Below, piece by piece: positions 11,557 through 21,656 of a DNA stretch of 64,000 nt; the stretch's first letter is position 1; each line of letters begins with the position of its first letter. A model generated the notes under the pieces. It was not told the origin of the DNA. It did not search any database and saw nothing but the letters and a program-made list of their open reading frames with translations. Made by a program: the position numbers and the translations under genes. The stretch comes from Tritrichomonas musculus. Its lineage: Eukaryota > Parabasalia > Tritrichomonadida > Tritrichomonadidae. The stretch is from positions 186,001 to 250,000 of the forward strand of contig JAPFFF010000017.1 in assembly GCA_039105265.1 (NCBI GenBank). The letters are read 5' to 3'.

Positions 11557-12645
11557 TCAAATTAATAAAACTTTTGTTTGATTTACATCTATATTTTTAT
11601 TTTCATTCAAAAACTTGTCAACCAAATCAAAATAATCATATTTGCATAAATTAAAAAACAATGAATCATTAATTAATTTTTCATCGATAAAATTGAAATT
11701 ATAATATTTCAAGCTTTGAAAGAGATAACTTTTTCTATTCAATTCTTTATAATACTTTTGAATAATATAATTTGTTAATTCAACATGATGACATTTAATT
11801 GATTCCCAAAGAACGCCTTTAAATGACTTTTTAGGTAGATTTACCTCATGATCGCCAAGTATTTTAATAATATCCAAATTGTTACTATGAATTGCGTACA
11901 ACCACAAAGATGAAGTCAATTCAACACCTTTTTCAATCAAACAATTGATTATTTTTTTTGATCCATAAAAAAATGCATATTCAATTAACGATGACTGATT
12001 TGTAATTAAAAGTGGATTGGTCTCAACGATCGATATTTCAGGGATATAATTAAAACTTAAATTTCGTTCATTAACGTACGAAACAAATTCATCAATTTTA
12101 TCTTCAATTATTAAATCAACTATTGTATAAAAACCTTCCCCAATTCTTCTATATTTTTCATATTCTTCAGGCATTTTGTACATTAGCGAATCTACGTAAT
12201 CATCATTGACAAATGGACGAATTTCGGTTAAAAAATATTCTGGATAATTCAATTTTGAATATTTGTTAGTTTTTATTATCGAAACAATCGTCTCGTTAAC
12301 AATTAATATTCGTTCATCAAAAAGGAATAAAAGGATTCGTTTGTTCTTCCTAAAAATGTTGAAAATTGTTAAATTTGAGAAAAAAATTTGCATTTCATTG
12401 CGAAGATCTCTCAAAATTTGAAATATTTTTGGGAAAAAACTGGGGAAACGGTGGTGGTGATTTGATATAACAGATATTAAATGAAGTAATGATTTAAGTT
12501 CATGTTTTTTTCTTCGAATATTAAGATCATCTAATAATTTATTAAAATTTGCATAGTTTGAACCAGAAACATCTTCTCCTTCAATATATGCTAGAAGAGT
12601 GTTTTGAATATTCTTCATTTTAGCTATATATTGATCAATTTCCAT
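11557..12645 (-). CDS. DUF3447-type ankyrin protein, N-terminal coding block
   Basis: The open frame encodes 362 aa. Residues 1-130 are a helical region shared with the gene at 56452 (for example the ISNNHHRxPxFF signature and FxxNKRILLFL). Residues about 150-350 carry irregular ankyrin-like repeats, including SLIEYAFFYGSKKIINCLIEKG and HSNNLDIIKILGDHEVNL (each within one repeat), followed by the conserved CHHVELTNYI and LCKYDYFDLVDKFL segments. The last credible residues are about NIDVNQTK (near 11590); the tail VLLI is spacer. The ATG at 12645 is the first in frame and matches the homologue's start. No membrane segment is visible. Likely a cytoplasmic protein-interaction module. It is the head of the cassette array below it on the same strand. 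Confidence 0.85.
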   Translation of the reverse strand: MEIDQYIAKMKNIQNTLLAYIEGEDVSGSNYANFNKLLDDLNIRRKKHELKSLLHLISVISNHHHRFPSFFPKIFQILRDLRNEMQIFFSNLTIFNIFRKNKRILLFLFDERILIVNETIVSIIKTNKYSKLNYPEYFLTEIRPFVNDDYVDSLMYKMPEEYEKYRRIGEGFYTIVDLIIEDKIDEFVSYVNERNLSFNYIPEISIVETNPLLITNQSSLIEYAFFYGSKKIINCLIEKGVELTSSLWLYAIHSNNLDIIKILGDHEVNLPKKSFKGVLWESIKCHHVELTNYIIQKYYKELNRKSYLFQSLKYYNFNFIDEKLINDSLFFNLCKYDYFDLVDKFLNENKNIDVNQTKVLLI

Positions 12646-14036
12646 TGTTTGATATCCTGATGAAATAAATTATTTACACTTCTGAAAATTCTGAGTCTTA
12701 TTGAAATAAATTCAATGATTTTTAAAAACCATTTTTCATCCATTTTTTTTTTTTTTTTTTCTCTCATTTAATTTTGGAGAATACTTATCTCCCTTTATAC
12801 TTATTGCCCTTTGATGTTGAAGTCAATATTAACCATATAAAACATGAAAAACTCCATTTTTCGTTTTTATTTGAATGCTCTTCGATCATTTCCGATCAAA
12901 ATGAATTCAAATAAAAAATAGAAAAGTTATGGAGGTGACTGTTTTGATTTTTTAGGTGTAAAATGGCATAGAAATATATAGTAAATATTAATAGTGCAAA
13001 ATGTCATAGCATTTTTTCTTTCTAATTATTTGAATAAAAATGGGAACCTAATTGAGCTTTTTATAAAATTTGGATTTGTGATTTTTAAATATGATAAATA
13101 ATTTTAATTTTCAAATCTGATAAAATGTTAATTAGTAATAAAAAAAATTTATCTTCGCAAAAAAAAAGATATGATAAAAAAAATGTTTTTCATCCAAAAA
13201 TTTAAACTTTTTGATACAAGTCTTAACTTATATGTAAGCCATCCAAGACTTTTTCCAGTTATTTTATATTTAGATAGATTTTTAATAGCTACATATAATT
13301 TACTATTTAAAAAATCAAAATCATCAAAGGTGAATTAGATAATCGCATTTTATTTTCCATAAAAAATAATTTGGGTAAAAAATGGTCATTTTGAATTTTT
13401 TGATTTTATAAATGGCGGAACCTCATTTTAAATAATATTCCCTATTCTTATAATATATTTTAAAGCAAAAATATTGAGTTTGATCGTTTAAAATTAATTT
13501 TCTAACCGCCGAAAATTGAATCATTCCGTTTATTAATTCAACTTTTTGAATTCATTTTTCAAACTAAACTTTATCTTTGAAGTTATGTTCAAACAAAATA
13601 TATCATTTTATTGAGCATTAAAAGAAGAAATCGAATATTACAAAATAAAAAGTTAGAAAAGATCATGTATCGAAAAAACTTAAAAATAATTATTATATTA
13701 ACTTTTTTGGACTAACTACAAAGTAATTATAAATATTTATGTTTTATAATGTATAATGCATATGTATAAAATCAAATAGTATTAGTAGTTTTGAAGGATA
13801 TCTCTTACGAAGAGAGATCTATTAGTATGTGAAGTCAAAAAAAACTCGATGAATATTAAGTTTTTTGATTGGTTTCAATGACCAATTTAAAGATTATTAA
13901 ATGGGTAAGAAAATTTATTAAAATCACCAAATAAAACCTAAAATTCGAAGAGATTTTGAAACTTTTTGAGGTCAAAAAAAGAGTGTCCCACCCATCTTAA
14001 CTTTTTATTCAATTTTTATTTTTTATTCTCAAATGA
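12646..14036. other. Intergenic, AT-rich, no gene seen
   Basis: Divergent region between the ankyrin gene starting at 12645 (-) and the truncated ankyrin copy at 14037 (+). It contains a poly-T tract at about 12742-12760 and a short hairpin (CTCTT-acg-AAGAG) near 13803. No homology to the missing N-terminal about 100 residues of the ankyrin copy was found here. Confidence 0.5.
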
Positions 14037-15068
14037 ATTCGAATAATATTTTTATATCTTTTGTTTCTCATTGAGCAGCAAATAATGGTTATTGATGAAT
14101 ATATAGCTAAAAAGATTATGATGACAGACAAATACATAATATCCAAATATCCACAGTTTTTTCAGCCTGAAATTCAACCATTCATCAATGAAAAATTGTT
14201 CACGAAATACGATCCGAAAGATTCAGATAAAAAGTTAAGGAAAGAATTGGTTGAAGAGATAAAGAAAGAATTGCCCGAAGATTTTTATGATAAACGAAAA
14301 GAAGGCGAAAATGACAGCCAAATCAGTGAATTGATTCGAAAGGACATGATCACAGAATTTATTGCATACATTACTCGAAATGATGTTTCAATTAACGCAA
14401 CAATTCAACCTTCAATTTATGAAACAAACTCTTTTTTACTTACAAAACAGGAAAGATCAAATATTTTTACAAATCAAAATTTGACATTGATTGAATATGC
14501 CGCTTTTTTTGGTTCAATTCAAATATTTAACTACTTGCAACTTGAAGGCGTTGAATTAACGCCATCGTTGTGGATTTTGGCTATTCATGGCCATAATTCA
14601 GAAATGATTCACTTTCTCGAAGACAATCATGTTGAATTGGAGGATAAGTCATACAGAAGAGTTTTTTATGAAGCAATCAAATGCCATCACAATGACATCG
14701 CAAATTACTTAATAAACAACTTTTTACAAAATGATGAAAAAAATTCACAGAATAAAATCAATCAATGCTTCCAATATCATAATTTTGCCTTTTTGAAAAA
14801 TGAATCGATTAAAAAATCATCATTTTATAACTTGTGCAAGTATGATTATTGCGTACTTGTTGATAAACTTTTGAAAGACAAAGTTATACATGTAAACAAA
14901 AAAAAAAATTTTTTTCAATATTTAATTAATATAATTTCAATTGATATTTATTTAATTATGTTGAAATCATATATTTCAATGAAATTAAAAATCATATCTT
15001 TCAATAAAATTCAAAATCATATCTTTCAATTCCATTCAAAATCATATCTTTCAATAGAATTCAAAATC
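14037..15068 (+). pseudogene. 5'-truncated DUF3447-type ankyrin gene copy
   Basis: The frame opens after a TGA at 14034-14036; the first ATG is at 14085 (MVIDEYIAKK). Homology to the ankyrin genes at 12645 and 56452 begins around RIIFLYLLFLIEQQ, so about 110 N-terminal residues are missing. Conserved landmarks are QFFQPEIQPFIN, LIEYAAFFGSIQIF, IKCHHNDIANYLI and LCKYDYCVLVDKLL. Coding ends near 14900 (HVNKKK). Then come tandem spacer repeats, and at 15066 the first bases of a cassette (AGAACG) are cut off by unrelated GC-richer sequence. No further cassettes follow. A shortened protein from ATG 14085 is possible, but truncation at both ends favours a pseudogene. Confidence 0.7.
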
Positions 15069-15072
15069 ATAG
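14955..15072 (+). repeat. Tandem spacer repeat, about 27 bp unit
   Basis: Four to five near-identical units with the core AATCATATCTTTCAAT followed by AAAATTCA. This is the cleanest example of the minisatellite that separates ankyrin cassettes elsewhere in the window. Confidence 0.8.
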
Positions 15073-15469
15073 AACGACGTTCGGCTGGCGCCGAATTTTA
15101 GTAGTAGCCTTAAGGCATCAAAGATCAAAATATATTTTTTCCAGATTTTTCGTGCATCCCTAGAGGGCTCTGAAGCCGAAATGTTATGTGTTCTGACTTT
15201 TTGCTCTTTCAATTTTGAATACTCGATGTGAAAAATAAAAAAAAGTGAACATTTTTCCGATCATGATGAAAATTTGTAGAAATTTTTTTTTAAAAAATTT
15301 AATTTATTAATATAATATTATAAACAAATATTATATAAAATTGCAAATTTAAATTTTATATAAAATTAAAAATTAATAGATATAACTTCGAGATACGAGC
15401 AATACAAATGTAAATTTTAAAAAGTGAGTTGATGTACCTATATCTATAATATCAATAGTTGAAAAGGTT
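15069..15469. other. GC-richer hairpin cluster and AT-rich remainder
   Basis: 15069-15200 differs sharply in composition from its surroundings. It holds several short inverted repeats in a row: TTCGGC-tggc-GCCGAA, GCCTTAAGGC, CCCTAGAGGG and GGCT-ctga-AGCC. It begins exactly where an ankyrin cassette should continue. No ORF or known RNA was recognised. 15215-15469 is AT-rich with nothing recognisable. Confidence 0.5.
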
Positions 15470-15506
15470 TTGGAAAAAAGTATCATTCTATCATCTTTAT
15501 TCTCAA

Positions 15507-15638
15507 TTGGGGAATATACTTTTGCTGAATGCTCATCATTAGCTCAAATTGAAATACCATCTTCAATAGATTCAATAGGATTTGAGGCATTTCAAGGAAT
15601 CAAACTAACCAAAGAATCATACAAATTTTATAAAGATA

Positions 15639-15640
<2 letters not shown>
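15507..15640 (+). pseudogene. BspA-like LRR fragment
   Basis: About 1.5 LRR_5 units are readable: IGEYTFAECSSLAQIEIPSS, then IDSIGFEAFQGIKLTKESY, and then a poly-T run at about 15642-15663. There is no proper start (an in-frame ATG lies at about 15470) and no other units, so this is the 3' stub of a BspA-like gene. It is convergent with the kinase-Sel1 gene; their 3' ends nearly touch. Confidence 0.65.
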
Positions 15641-15672
<32 letters not shown>

Positions 15673-15678
15673 CTGGTT

Positions 15679-18600
15679 TTATATAAACAAAATATCTTGA
15701 CCAATACCTTCATAGAATAAATTGTTTATGTTATTTAAATTTGAATGAATCTTTTCTTTCCTTGGAAATGCTTGCTTATGGATACTAATTATCATTCGGC
15801 CATATAAAATAGGAAATGGAGGCAAGTATAATATAGCTTCCATTGTTTGAATGATATCTTCAAGCTCTTCAATCAAAAACTTTTTCAAATCATCTTCTTC
15901 AATAACAAAATCAAACAAATTTTCTGGATTGGTAAAAAAGCTTGGGTTTTCATCAAATTCATTTCTATTATATTTTTGTTGGATTATAAATTCATCTTCT
16001 TTTATTTCATTAAATATCATTTGATTATTTATTTCATCAACTTCTCCTTCTTTTTTATATCTTTCTGTTTTAAAATCATATTTTTTGATTTGATTTAATT
16101 CATACAAATTGAAATGTTCATCGTTTTTAAAAAGCTTTTCATATTTTTGATATTTTGTTTCTTCTTCAGAGATTTGTTTTTGTGTTCTTAATTGATTCTC
16201 TTTATTTATTTCCACATCTGATTGATTATTTACCTCAAAAATGTTAACTTCTTTTACATTATCAGAAATGAAATTCCTAATGTTTGAAAAGTGATTGTTT
16301 TTCAGGTTAAAAACAGGTGAAAAAATTATAAAGATTTTGAGATATGAAAAAATGTCTTTTCCAACTCTTTTTTTCTTTTCAAGAAGAAAACGAAATGGGT
16401 TCTTAATACAATCACTGAGAAGTGATATTAATTTAGAGAATGCTTTGATGAAATATTTTTTTGAATCATCATTTCGTGATTTTTTTAGATAAAATAATGA
16501 TAGTTTTAAATTAGCCAGACATAATATGAATGTCTTTGATACTTCAAGCATGTGATCATCATGAATAGAATCATGAAAAATTAATTTTTCATCTTCATGT
16601 TCTGATGCTTTTTGATAATAATCAATTGCTTCATTGATTTTATTTTCTTTTTCTTTCATATATCCAAGGTTGTATTCGGCAAGAGGAAAATTGTGTTCAG
16701 ATGACCTTTTATAAAAATGCTCTGCTTTTTCCAATTCATTTAAATAAAACTGATTCAATAGTCCAAAATTGTTCTGGCCAAACGGATATTCGGCGAATGC
16801 TGATTCTTTTATATATTCTGTTGCTTTTTCAATGTCATCAAAAAATACCAGATATATTAAACCTAGATCATTAAATACTCTATAATAATAATTATTATAT
16901 TCAAAATAAACACAGTTGTTAATATCAAATAGTGAATTTACATTCATTTTCTGATTTTGAATTCTTGAACATTTCAAAAAATATTTCATTGCTTTTGAAA
17001 TATCAACATCAAAATAAAGACCACTAAAATAAAGATATCCCAGATTAAAAAGTGCTGTTGGATTATTTTCTTTTGCTGATAACTCAAAATAATCTTTTGC
17101 TTTTAAATAATCGTATTGAGATTTTCCATTTTCTAAATAGTAACATCCCAAATTCAAATGTGCGTCTATGTTATTCATTTTTGATGACAATTCATAATAT
17201 TCTTTAGCTTTCACAAAATCTTTTTTAACACCTTTTCCATTATAATATAATTTACCTAAAAATAAGAGAGCAAAAGATTCATTTTGATTAGCTGCCAATT
17301 TATAATATTCAATTGCTTTTGAATAATTTTTTTGATAAATTTCTCCATTTTCATAAAAAATCCCTAAATATAGAAAAGCTTTTGAATTATTCCTCTTTGC
17401 TGCTAATTCAAAATAATATTTGGCTCTAGGATAATCTTTTGGAAATCCTTCTCCGTAAAAGTATAAATATCCTAGATTTAACATTGCCCATGAATTATTC
17501 ATTTTAGCTGATAATTCATAATATTCTTTTGCTTTTTGATAACTTTGTTCAACGCCATATCCATTAAAATAAAGATACCCTAGATTTAAAAGAGCATTTG
17601 GATTATTTAGCTTGGCTGATAATTCGAAATAATTTTTAGCTTTTAAATAATCTTGTTTGACTCCTTTTCCATTCAAATAAATATTTCCTAAATTATAAAA
17701 AGCATTAGAATTATTTTGTTTAGCTGCTAATTCGTAATATTCAATTGCTTTTGAATAATCTTTTTCAATCCCTTCTCCACTCAAATAAATATTTCCTAAA
17801 TTCACAAGTGCACCTGGATTATTTTGTTTAGCAGCTAATTCATAACATTCTTTAGCTTTTAAATAACTTTGTTCAACTCCTTTTTGATTTCTATACCAAA
17901 CTCCTAGACATAAATATGCATGCGAATTTCCTTGTTTAATTGATAATTCGTAATATTCTTTAGCTTTCAAATAACTTTGTTTAACACCATATCCATTGGA
18001 ATACATATGCCCCAAATTTATGAAAGCATCTGGATTGTTTTGTTTAGCAGCTAATTCCAAATATTCTTTTGCTTTTGAATAGTTCAAATCAACTCCTTCT
18101 CCTTTTAAATACATATTTCCTAAATATCCAAGAGCACATGAGTTGTTTTGTTTAGCTGCTAATTCAAAATATTCTTTAGCTTTTGAATAACTTTGTTCAA
18201 CTCCAAGACCTACATAATATAGTGTTCCGATATTTACAATTGCATCTGAATAATTTTGTTTGGCAGAGAGTTCATAATATTTTTTAGCCATCAAAAAATC
18301 CTGTTTAACAATCAGACCAGAATAATAAAAATTCCCTAAAACATAAAGTGCCTCAGGATCATTTTGTCTAGCTGCCTGTTTACAATATTTCAATGATTGT
18401 AAATAATTCCGTTCAACACCAAATCCATTAAAATAAAGCAAACTTAATCTATTAAGTGCCATTGGATTATTTTGTTCTGCCAACAGTTCATAATAATGCT
18501 TTGCTTTTAAATAATCTTTTTCAATTTCTTCTCCATTCATATATAAATCACCTAGCTTAAAAAGAGCTTCACTATTTTTTTGTTCGGCTGATTTATTATA

Positions 18601-20820
18601 ATACTTCATTGCTTCCAAAAAGTTCTTTTCAACTCCTTCTCCTTTATAATACATATTACCTAGCATAAGAAAAGCAAACGAATTATTCAATTTAGCTGAT
18701 TTTTGAAAATATTTCTTTGCTTTCGAATAACTCTGATCAACTCCTTCTCCTTTATAATACATATCTCCTAGTAGTAGAAGTGCATATGAATTCTTAAGAC
18801 TAGATGCTAATTTAAAATATTTTTTAGCTTTTGAGTAATTTATTTCAACTCCATATCCATTATAATACAATTTTCCTAAATTACAAATAGAATCAGAATG
18901 GTTTTGTTTGGCTGATTTTTCAAAATATTCTTTTGCTTTTGAATAGTTTTGTTCAACACCTTCGCCATCATAATAAAGCTGCCCTAAAGTAAATAAAGCA
19001 TACATATTATCCATTCCAGCTGATAATTCATAATAAAACTTTGCTTTTAGAATATTTCTCTTAATTTCAGTTCCAAAATAAAAAAGCTGTCCTAAATAAA
19101 AAAGTGCATTAGAATAGATTTGTTTTTTTTGACTTTTCACTGATACTTTTTTATTTAATGGAACTAAAATGTCAAAAAAATACTTTTTATATACAATTTG
19201 AAAATCATTTATGATTTCATAAAATTGTTTAATTGCTTCATTATCATCAATGCAAATTAAAATTCTCTCAATAGCCATTAGCACAAGTTTAGCATTATTA
19301 CATTTGAACAATCCTTCATTCAAATGATTTCCAAACTCAAAAAAAGAGTTAATTTCATCAATTATAATCTTTTTAATTTCATGATTTTTGATTCTTTTAT
19401 CTGGATTAAATTGAATACATGATTGAAACAAACGTTGAAAATCATTTGAACACTTTTTTATTGTTGGAATTTCATCATCTTCTTTCTTTGAGTATTTTGA
19501 TGATACAAGATTTTTATTTTCATATAAAAAATAGAGAATAAGACCAAATGAGTAGACATCTGTTGCATAAGAAAGTGTCTCACCTCTCTCTTGTTCTGGT
19601 GATGCATACAATGTTGAACCAAGATCGCCTGTCATTTCCACCTGACTTGCTTGATTATCACATGTTTGACGAATTGTTTCAAAATCAGAAATATAAGGGA
19701 GATAATCATGGTCAAAAAGAATGTTTGATGGCTTGATATCACGATGAATAAGTGAATTCGAGTGAAGATAATCAATTCCTTGAAAGACTCGATTGATAAC
19801 CAACAATTTAAAAAAGTCGTCATTTTGAATTTGATTTTTTTCATAAATATTTTTAAGTGAACCATTGCACATGTATTCATAGATAAAACCAACTATTTTT
19901 TGCTTATTTTTCAGAAATCCATAAAATTTTGTCAGACATCGATGCGAGTGATTCTTGCAGAAATAAATTTCATGGCTCATTTCTGACGATTCTTCTGGAA
20001 TTGATGTTTTCTTCATCAAAAAAATATGCTGGCTTTCAATATGAATGACCAATTTATAAATAGTTCCAGGCTTTGAATATATCACTCGTAAATCAATGAA
20101 TTCTTTTTCTTGAAATTCATGATATTCAACTTTTTTGCTTTCTTGAACTGTTCTGATTTTTCTGACAATTTTTGTTAACTCATAAAAATTCATTTTTCTG
20201 TTAATTAAATTTTCAATTGAAAAAAAGTTATTGAACTCTCTTCTCAGTTCTTCTTCTTCCTTGCTATTTACCTGCCCAAATGTGAAAAACGACGGATCTT
20301 TAAAATAGTTTGTCGGACAAAAAAATCGTCGAATCAAAAATCCTGAAATTGGACGAATTGTCACATTGTAAAAATCATTGTTTTTATTTCTAAATTTGAA
20401 ATAGTTCATAAAATTTGCAATTTCTTCATTTATTGGGCATTCAGAGACATTCACTGATATTTTTTGTAACTTTTCTAACTTATCAAATAATTCTTTGATT
20501 AACAAAAAATCAATTTTTTCAATAATCAAGCACTGATTTTCAACGCATATAATTACGTTTACTGTTTGGTGGGATGAATTTGATCTGGAATCAATATAAT
20601 CTTTAATTTCATAATAATAATATGTTAAAAAATTGCAATTTTGTAAGTAATTTTTCAAATATTGCTTAATATTATTTTGTGTATGCATTTCTGAAGCGTT
20701 AATTGGAGAGAGATATAAAAAAGATATTTCAGAATAAATTTTTTGAAGAAGTTCATTATGGATTTTATTTTTTAAAGAAGCATAATATTCTGGAAGATCA
20801 GAAAAAGATATATTTTGCAT
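15679..20820 (-). CDS. Protein kinase with about 23 Sel1 repeats
   Basis: A 1713-aa intact frame. Residues 1-240: uncharacterised N-terminal region. About 250-480: kinase-like domain with YLHSNSLIHRDIKPSNIL (catalytic Asp present, near residue 360), SDFET in place of DFG (near 377), YASPEQ and DVYSFGLILY. Its nucleotide-binding Lys is probably in HIFLMKKT. About 578-1263: 20 consecutive 36-residue Sel1 units of the form ALxNLGxLYYxGxGVEQxYSKAKEYYELAAKQ (several residues variable). About three degenerate units follow to 1410, then a charged 300-residue tail. Sel1 repeats form alpha-solenoid scaffolds for protein assembly. The kinase is probably active, although the DFE variant leaves this open. 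The start at 20820 is the first ATG after upstream stops. No membrane segment is evident. Confidence 0.93.
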   Translation of the reverse strand: MQNISFSDLPEYYASLKNKIHNELLQKIYSEISFLYLSPINASEMHTQNNIKQYLKNYLQNCNFLTYYYYEIKDYIDSRSNSSHQTVNVIICVENQCLIIEKIDFLLIKELFDKLEKLQKISVNVSECPINEEIANFMNYFKFRNKNNDFYNVTIRPISGFLIRRFFCPTNYFKDPSFFTFGQVNSKEEEELRREFNNFFSIENLINRKMNFYELTKIVRKIRTVQESKKVEYHEFQEKEFIDLRVIYSKPGTIYKLVIHIESQHIFLMKKTSIPEESSEMSHEIYFCKNHSHRCLTKFYGFLKNKQKIVGFIYEYMCNGSLKNIYEKNQIQNDDFFKLLVINRVFQGIDYLHSNSLIHRDIKPSNILFDHDYLPYISDFETIRQTCDNQASQVEMTGDLGSTLYASPEQERGETLSYATDVYSFGLILYFLYENKNLVSSKYSKKEDDEIPTIKKCSNDFQRLFQSCIQFNPDKRIKNHEIKKIIIDEINSFFEFGNHLNEGLFKCNNAKLVLMAIERILICIDDNEAIKQFYEIINDFQIVYKKYFFDILVPLNKKVSVKSQKKQIYSNALFYLGQLFYFGTEIKRNILKAKFYYELSAGMDNMYALFTLGQLYYDGEGVEQNYSKAKEYFEKSAKQNHSDSICNLGKLYYNGYGVEINYSKAKKYFKLASSLKNSYALLLLGDMYYKGEGVDQSYSKAKKYFQKSAKLNNSFAFLMLGNMYYKGEGVEKNFLEAMKYYNKSAEQKNSEALFKLGDLYMNGEEIEKDYLKAKHYYELLAEQNNPMALNRLSLLYFNGFGVERNYLQSLKYCKQAARQNDPEALYVLGNFYYSGLIVKQDFLMAKKYYELSAKQNYSDAIVNIGTLYYVGLGVEQSYSKAKEYFELAAKQNNSCALGYLGNMYLKGEGVDLNYSKAKEYLELAAKQNNPDAFINLGHMYSNGYGVKQSYLKAKEYYELSIKQGNSHAYLCLGVWYRNQKGVEQSYLKAKECYELAAKQNNPGALVNLGNIYLSGEGIEKDYSKAIEYYELAAKQNNSNAFYNLGNIYLNGKGVKQDYLKAKNYFELSAKLNNPNALLNLGYLYFNGYGVEQSYQKAKEYYELSAKMNNSWAMLNLGYLYFYGEGFPKDYPRAKYYFELAAKRNNSKAFLYLGIFYENGEIYQKNYSKAIEYYKLAANQNESFALLFLGKLYYNGKGVKKDFVKAKEYYELSSKMNNIDAHLNLGCYYLENGKSQYDYLKAKDYFELSAKENNPTALFNLGYLYFSGLYFDVDISKAMKYFLKCSRIQNQKMNVNSLFDINNCVYFEYNNYYYRVFNDLGLIYLVFFDDIEKATEYIKESAFAEYPFGQNNFGLLNQFYLNELEKAEHFYKRSSEHNFPLAEYNLGYMKEKENKINEAIDYYQKASEHEDEKLIFHDSIHDDHMLEVSKTFILCLANLKLSLFYLKKSRNDDSKKYFIKAFSKLISLLSDCIKNPFRFLLEKKKRVGKDIFSYLKIFIIFSPVFNLKNNHFSNIRNFISDNVKEVNIFEVNNQSDVEINKENQLRTQKQISEEETKYQKYEKLFKNDEHFNLYELNQIKKYDFKTERYKKEGEVDEINNQMIFNEIKEDEFIIQQKYNRNEFDENPSFFTNPENLFDFVIEEDDLKKFLIEELEDIIQTMEAILYLPPFPILYGRMIISIHKQAFPRKEKIHSNLNNINNLFYEGIGQDILFI
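16590..19085 (-). repeat. 108-bp tandem repeat array encoding Sel1 units
   Basis: Coding tandem array within the kinase-Sel1 gene. The period is 108 bp (36 codons) and the recurring minus-strand product is KAKEYYELAAKQNN. Some adjacent units are close enough to suggest recent duplication or gene conversion; the last units (16590-16960) are irregular. Confidence 0.85.
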
Positions 20821-21656
20821 TCTATCTTCAACACTAATGGATCTATTTATAATTTTTTTGAAATGAAAAGCAATAAAAATTTTTTTTACAACATTTAATT
20901 TTGTGAAAACTTATAGAATTTGTTTCAAAAGATCTTTTGAAAATATATGAAAGCCAATTGGATTGAACAATTCATAAATCTCTACGTTTACAAATCATTT
21001 ATAAAAAATGTCTCAATCCACCAATAATTTTATATAACTTTGTAAATAGGAGATTTTTCAATTAAATAAATTAATCATTATTATTTTAATGTATTTCATT
21101 ATTAATTAATTATATACTATATCATTGAACTTGTATTGTGGGAAATTTTGGTTAATTAAAAATAAACTTAGTTTAAAAGTAGGTTAGTGATTTCTTCTTT
21201 AATTGACACCTATTCTTCTTTATTTCAAATCAATTTTTATAATTAAATTCTTATTCTTCATACAATTTTGACGAAGATACTCAATATTACAAAGAACATA
21301 AATTGCGAAGATATATCTTGATTGACAAGACTCTAAAAATACTTTTTCATTTAATAAAGTTATAATTTCATTAAAATAATCAATAATTTATTTTATTATG
21401 TATCCAATTTTGATTAAATTACTGAATATCATGTAAAATCTTTGAATTATTTCAAAAACTGGAATAATAAAAAAATAATCCAAATCCAAAATCAATGTTA
21501 GAAAGAGATAACAACGGTAATCAAATACATTAGAATGGATATCCTCTCTTCCTTAAACAGTTTAAAACGAAAAATTTAAAAATTTTTTTCCCACTTTTTG
21601 TTACAAATGTCAAATTGAAAAAGTTCGAAATTTGTTGGAGAAAAATTTTTCGTTAA
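20821..21656. other. Divergent intergenic region
   Basis: Separates the kinase-Sel1 gene (-) from the BspA-like gene (+) and must hold both promoters. AT-rich, no ORF. On the plus strand TTGAAAAAGTTCGA occurs at 21615-21628, about 30 bp before the next ATG. No convincing copy was found close to the minus-strand start. Confidence 0.5.
21615..21628 (+). promoter_or_regulatory. Candidate core promoter motif TTGAAAAAGTTCGA
   Basis: Located about 30 bp upstream of the BspA-like start codon. The same TTGAAAAAGTT core lies upstream of the two following plus-strand genes. Inference only; the documented trichomonad initiator (TCA followed by Y and W) is not exact here. Confidence 0.4.

Larger units (their letters stand above)
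4720..12645 (-). other. Ankyrin cassette gene, whole locus (N-terminal block plus 21 repeat cassettes)
   Basis: The ATG at 12645 opens a long coding block (to about 11590) that ends inside an ankyrin unit (NIDVNQTK). Downstream in the same orientation are 21 isolated ankyrin units, each about 90-105 bp. They end with a terminal unit, HHTPLDRAKDEKFSDIVSLL, and a TAA near 4722. Internal cassettes share a start of the form (Y/H/N)x(T/A)(A/P/I)L and an end of the form (D/N)(V/I)NxxxI(F/L). Spacers between them contain stops and change frame, so a single protein requires removal of the spacers. No GTAYGT 5' splice site or ACTAACACACAG 3' site, the signals known for trichomonad introns, was seen at the borders. 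Alternatives are a decayed gene or a reservoir of repeat cassettes. Ankyrin proteins are protein-binding scaffolds. Confidence 0.65.

Noticed and set aside
4720-12645. Canonical trichomonad introns in the ankyrin locus
   Set aside because: GTAYGT donors and ACTAACACACAG acceptors were looked for at cassette borders and not found; splicing is kept only as an open hypothesis.
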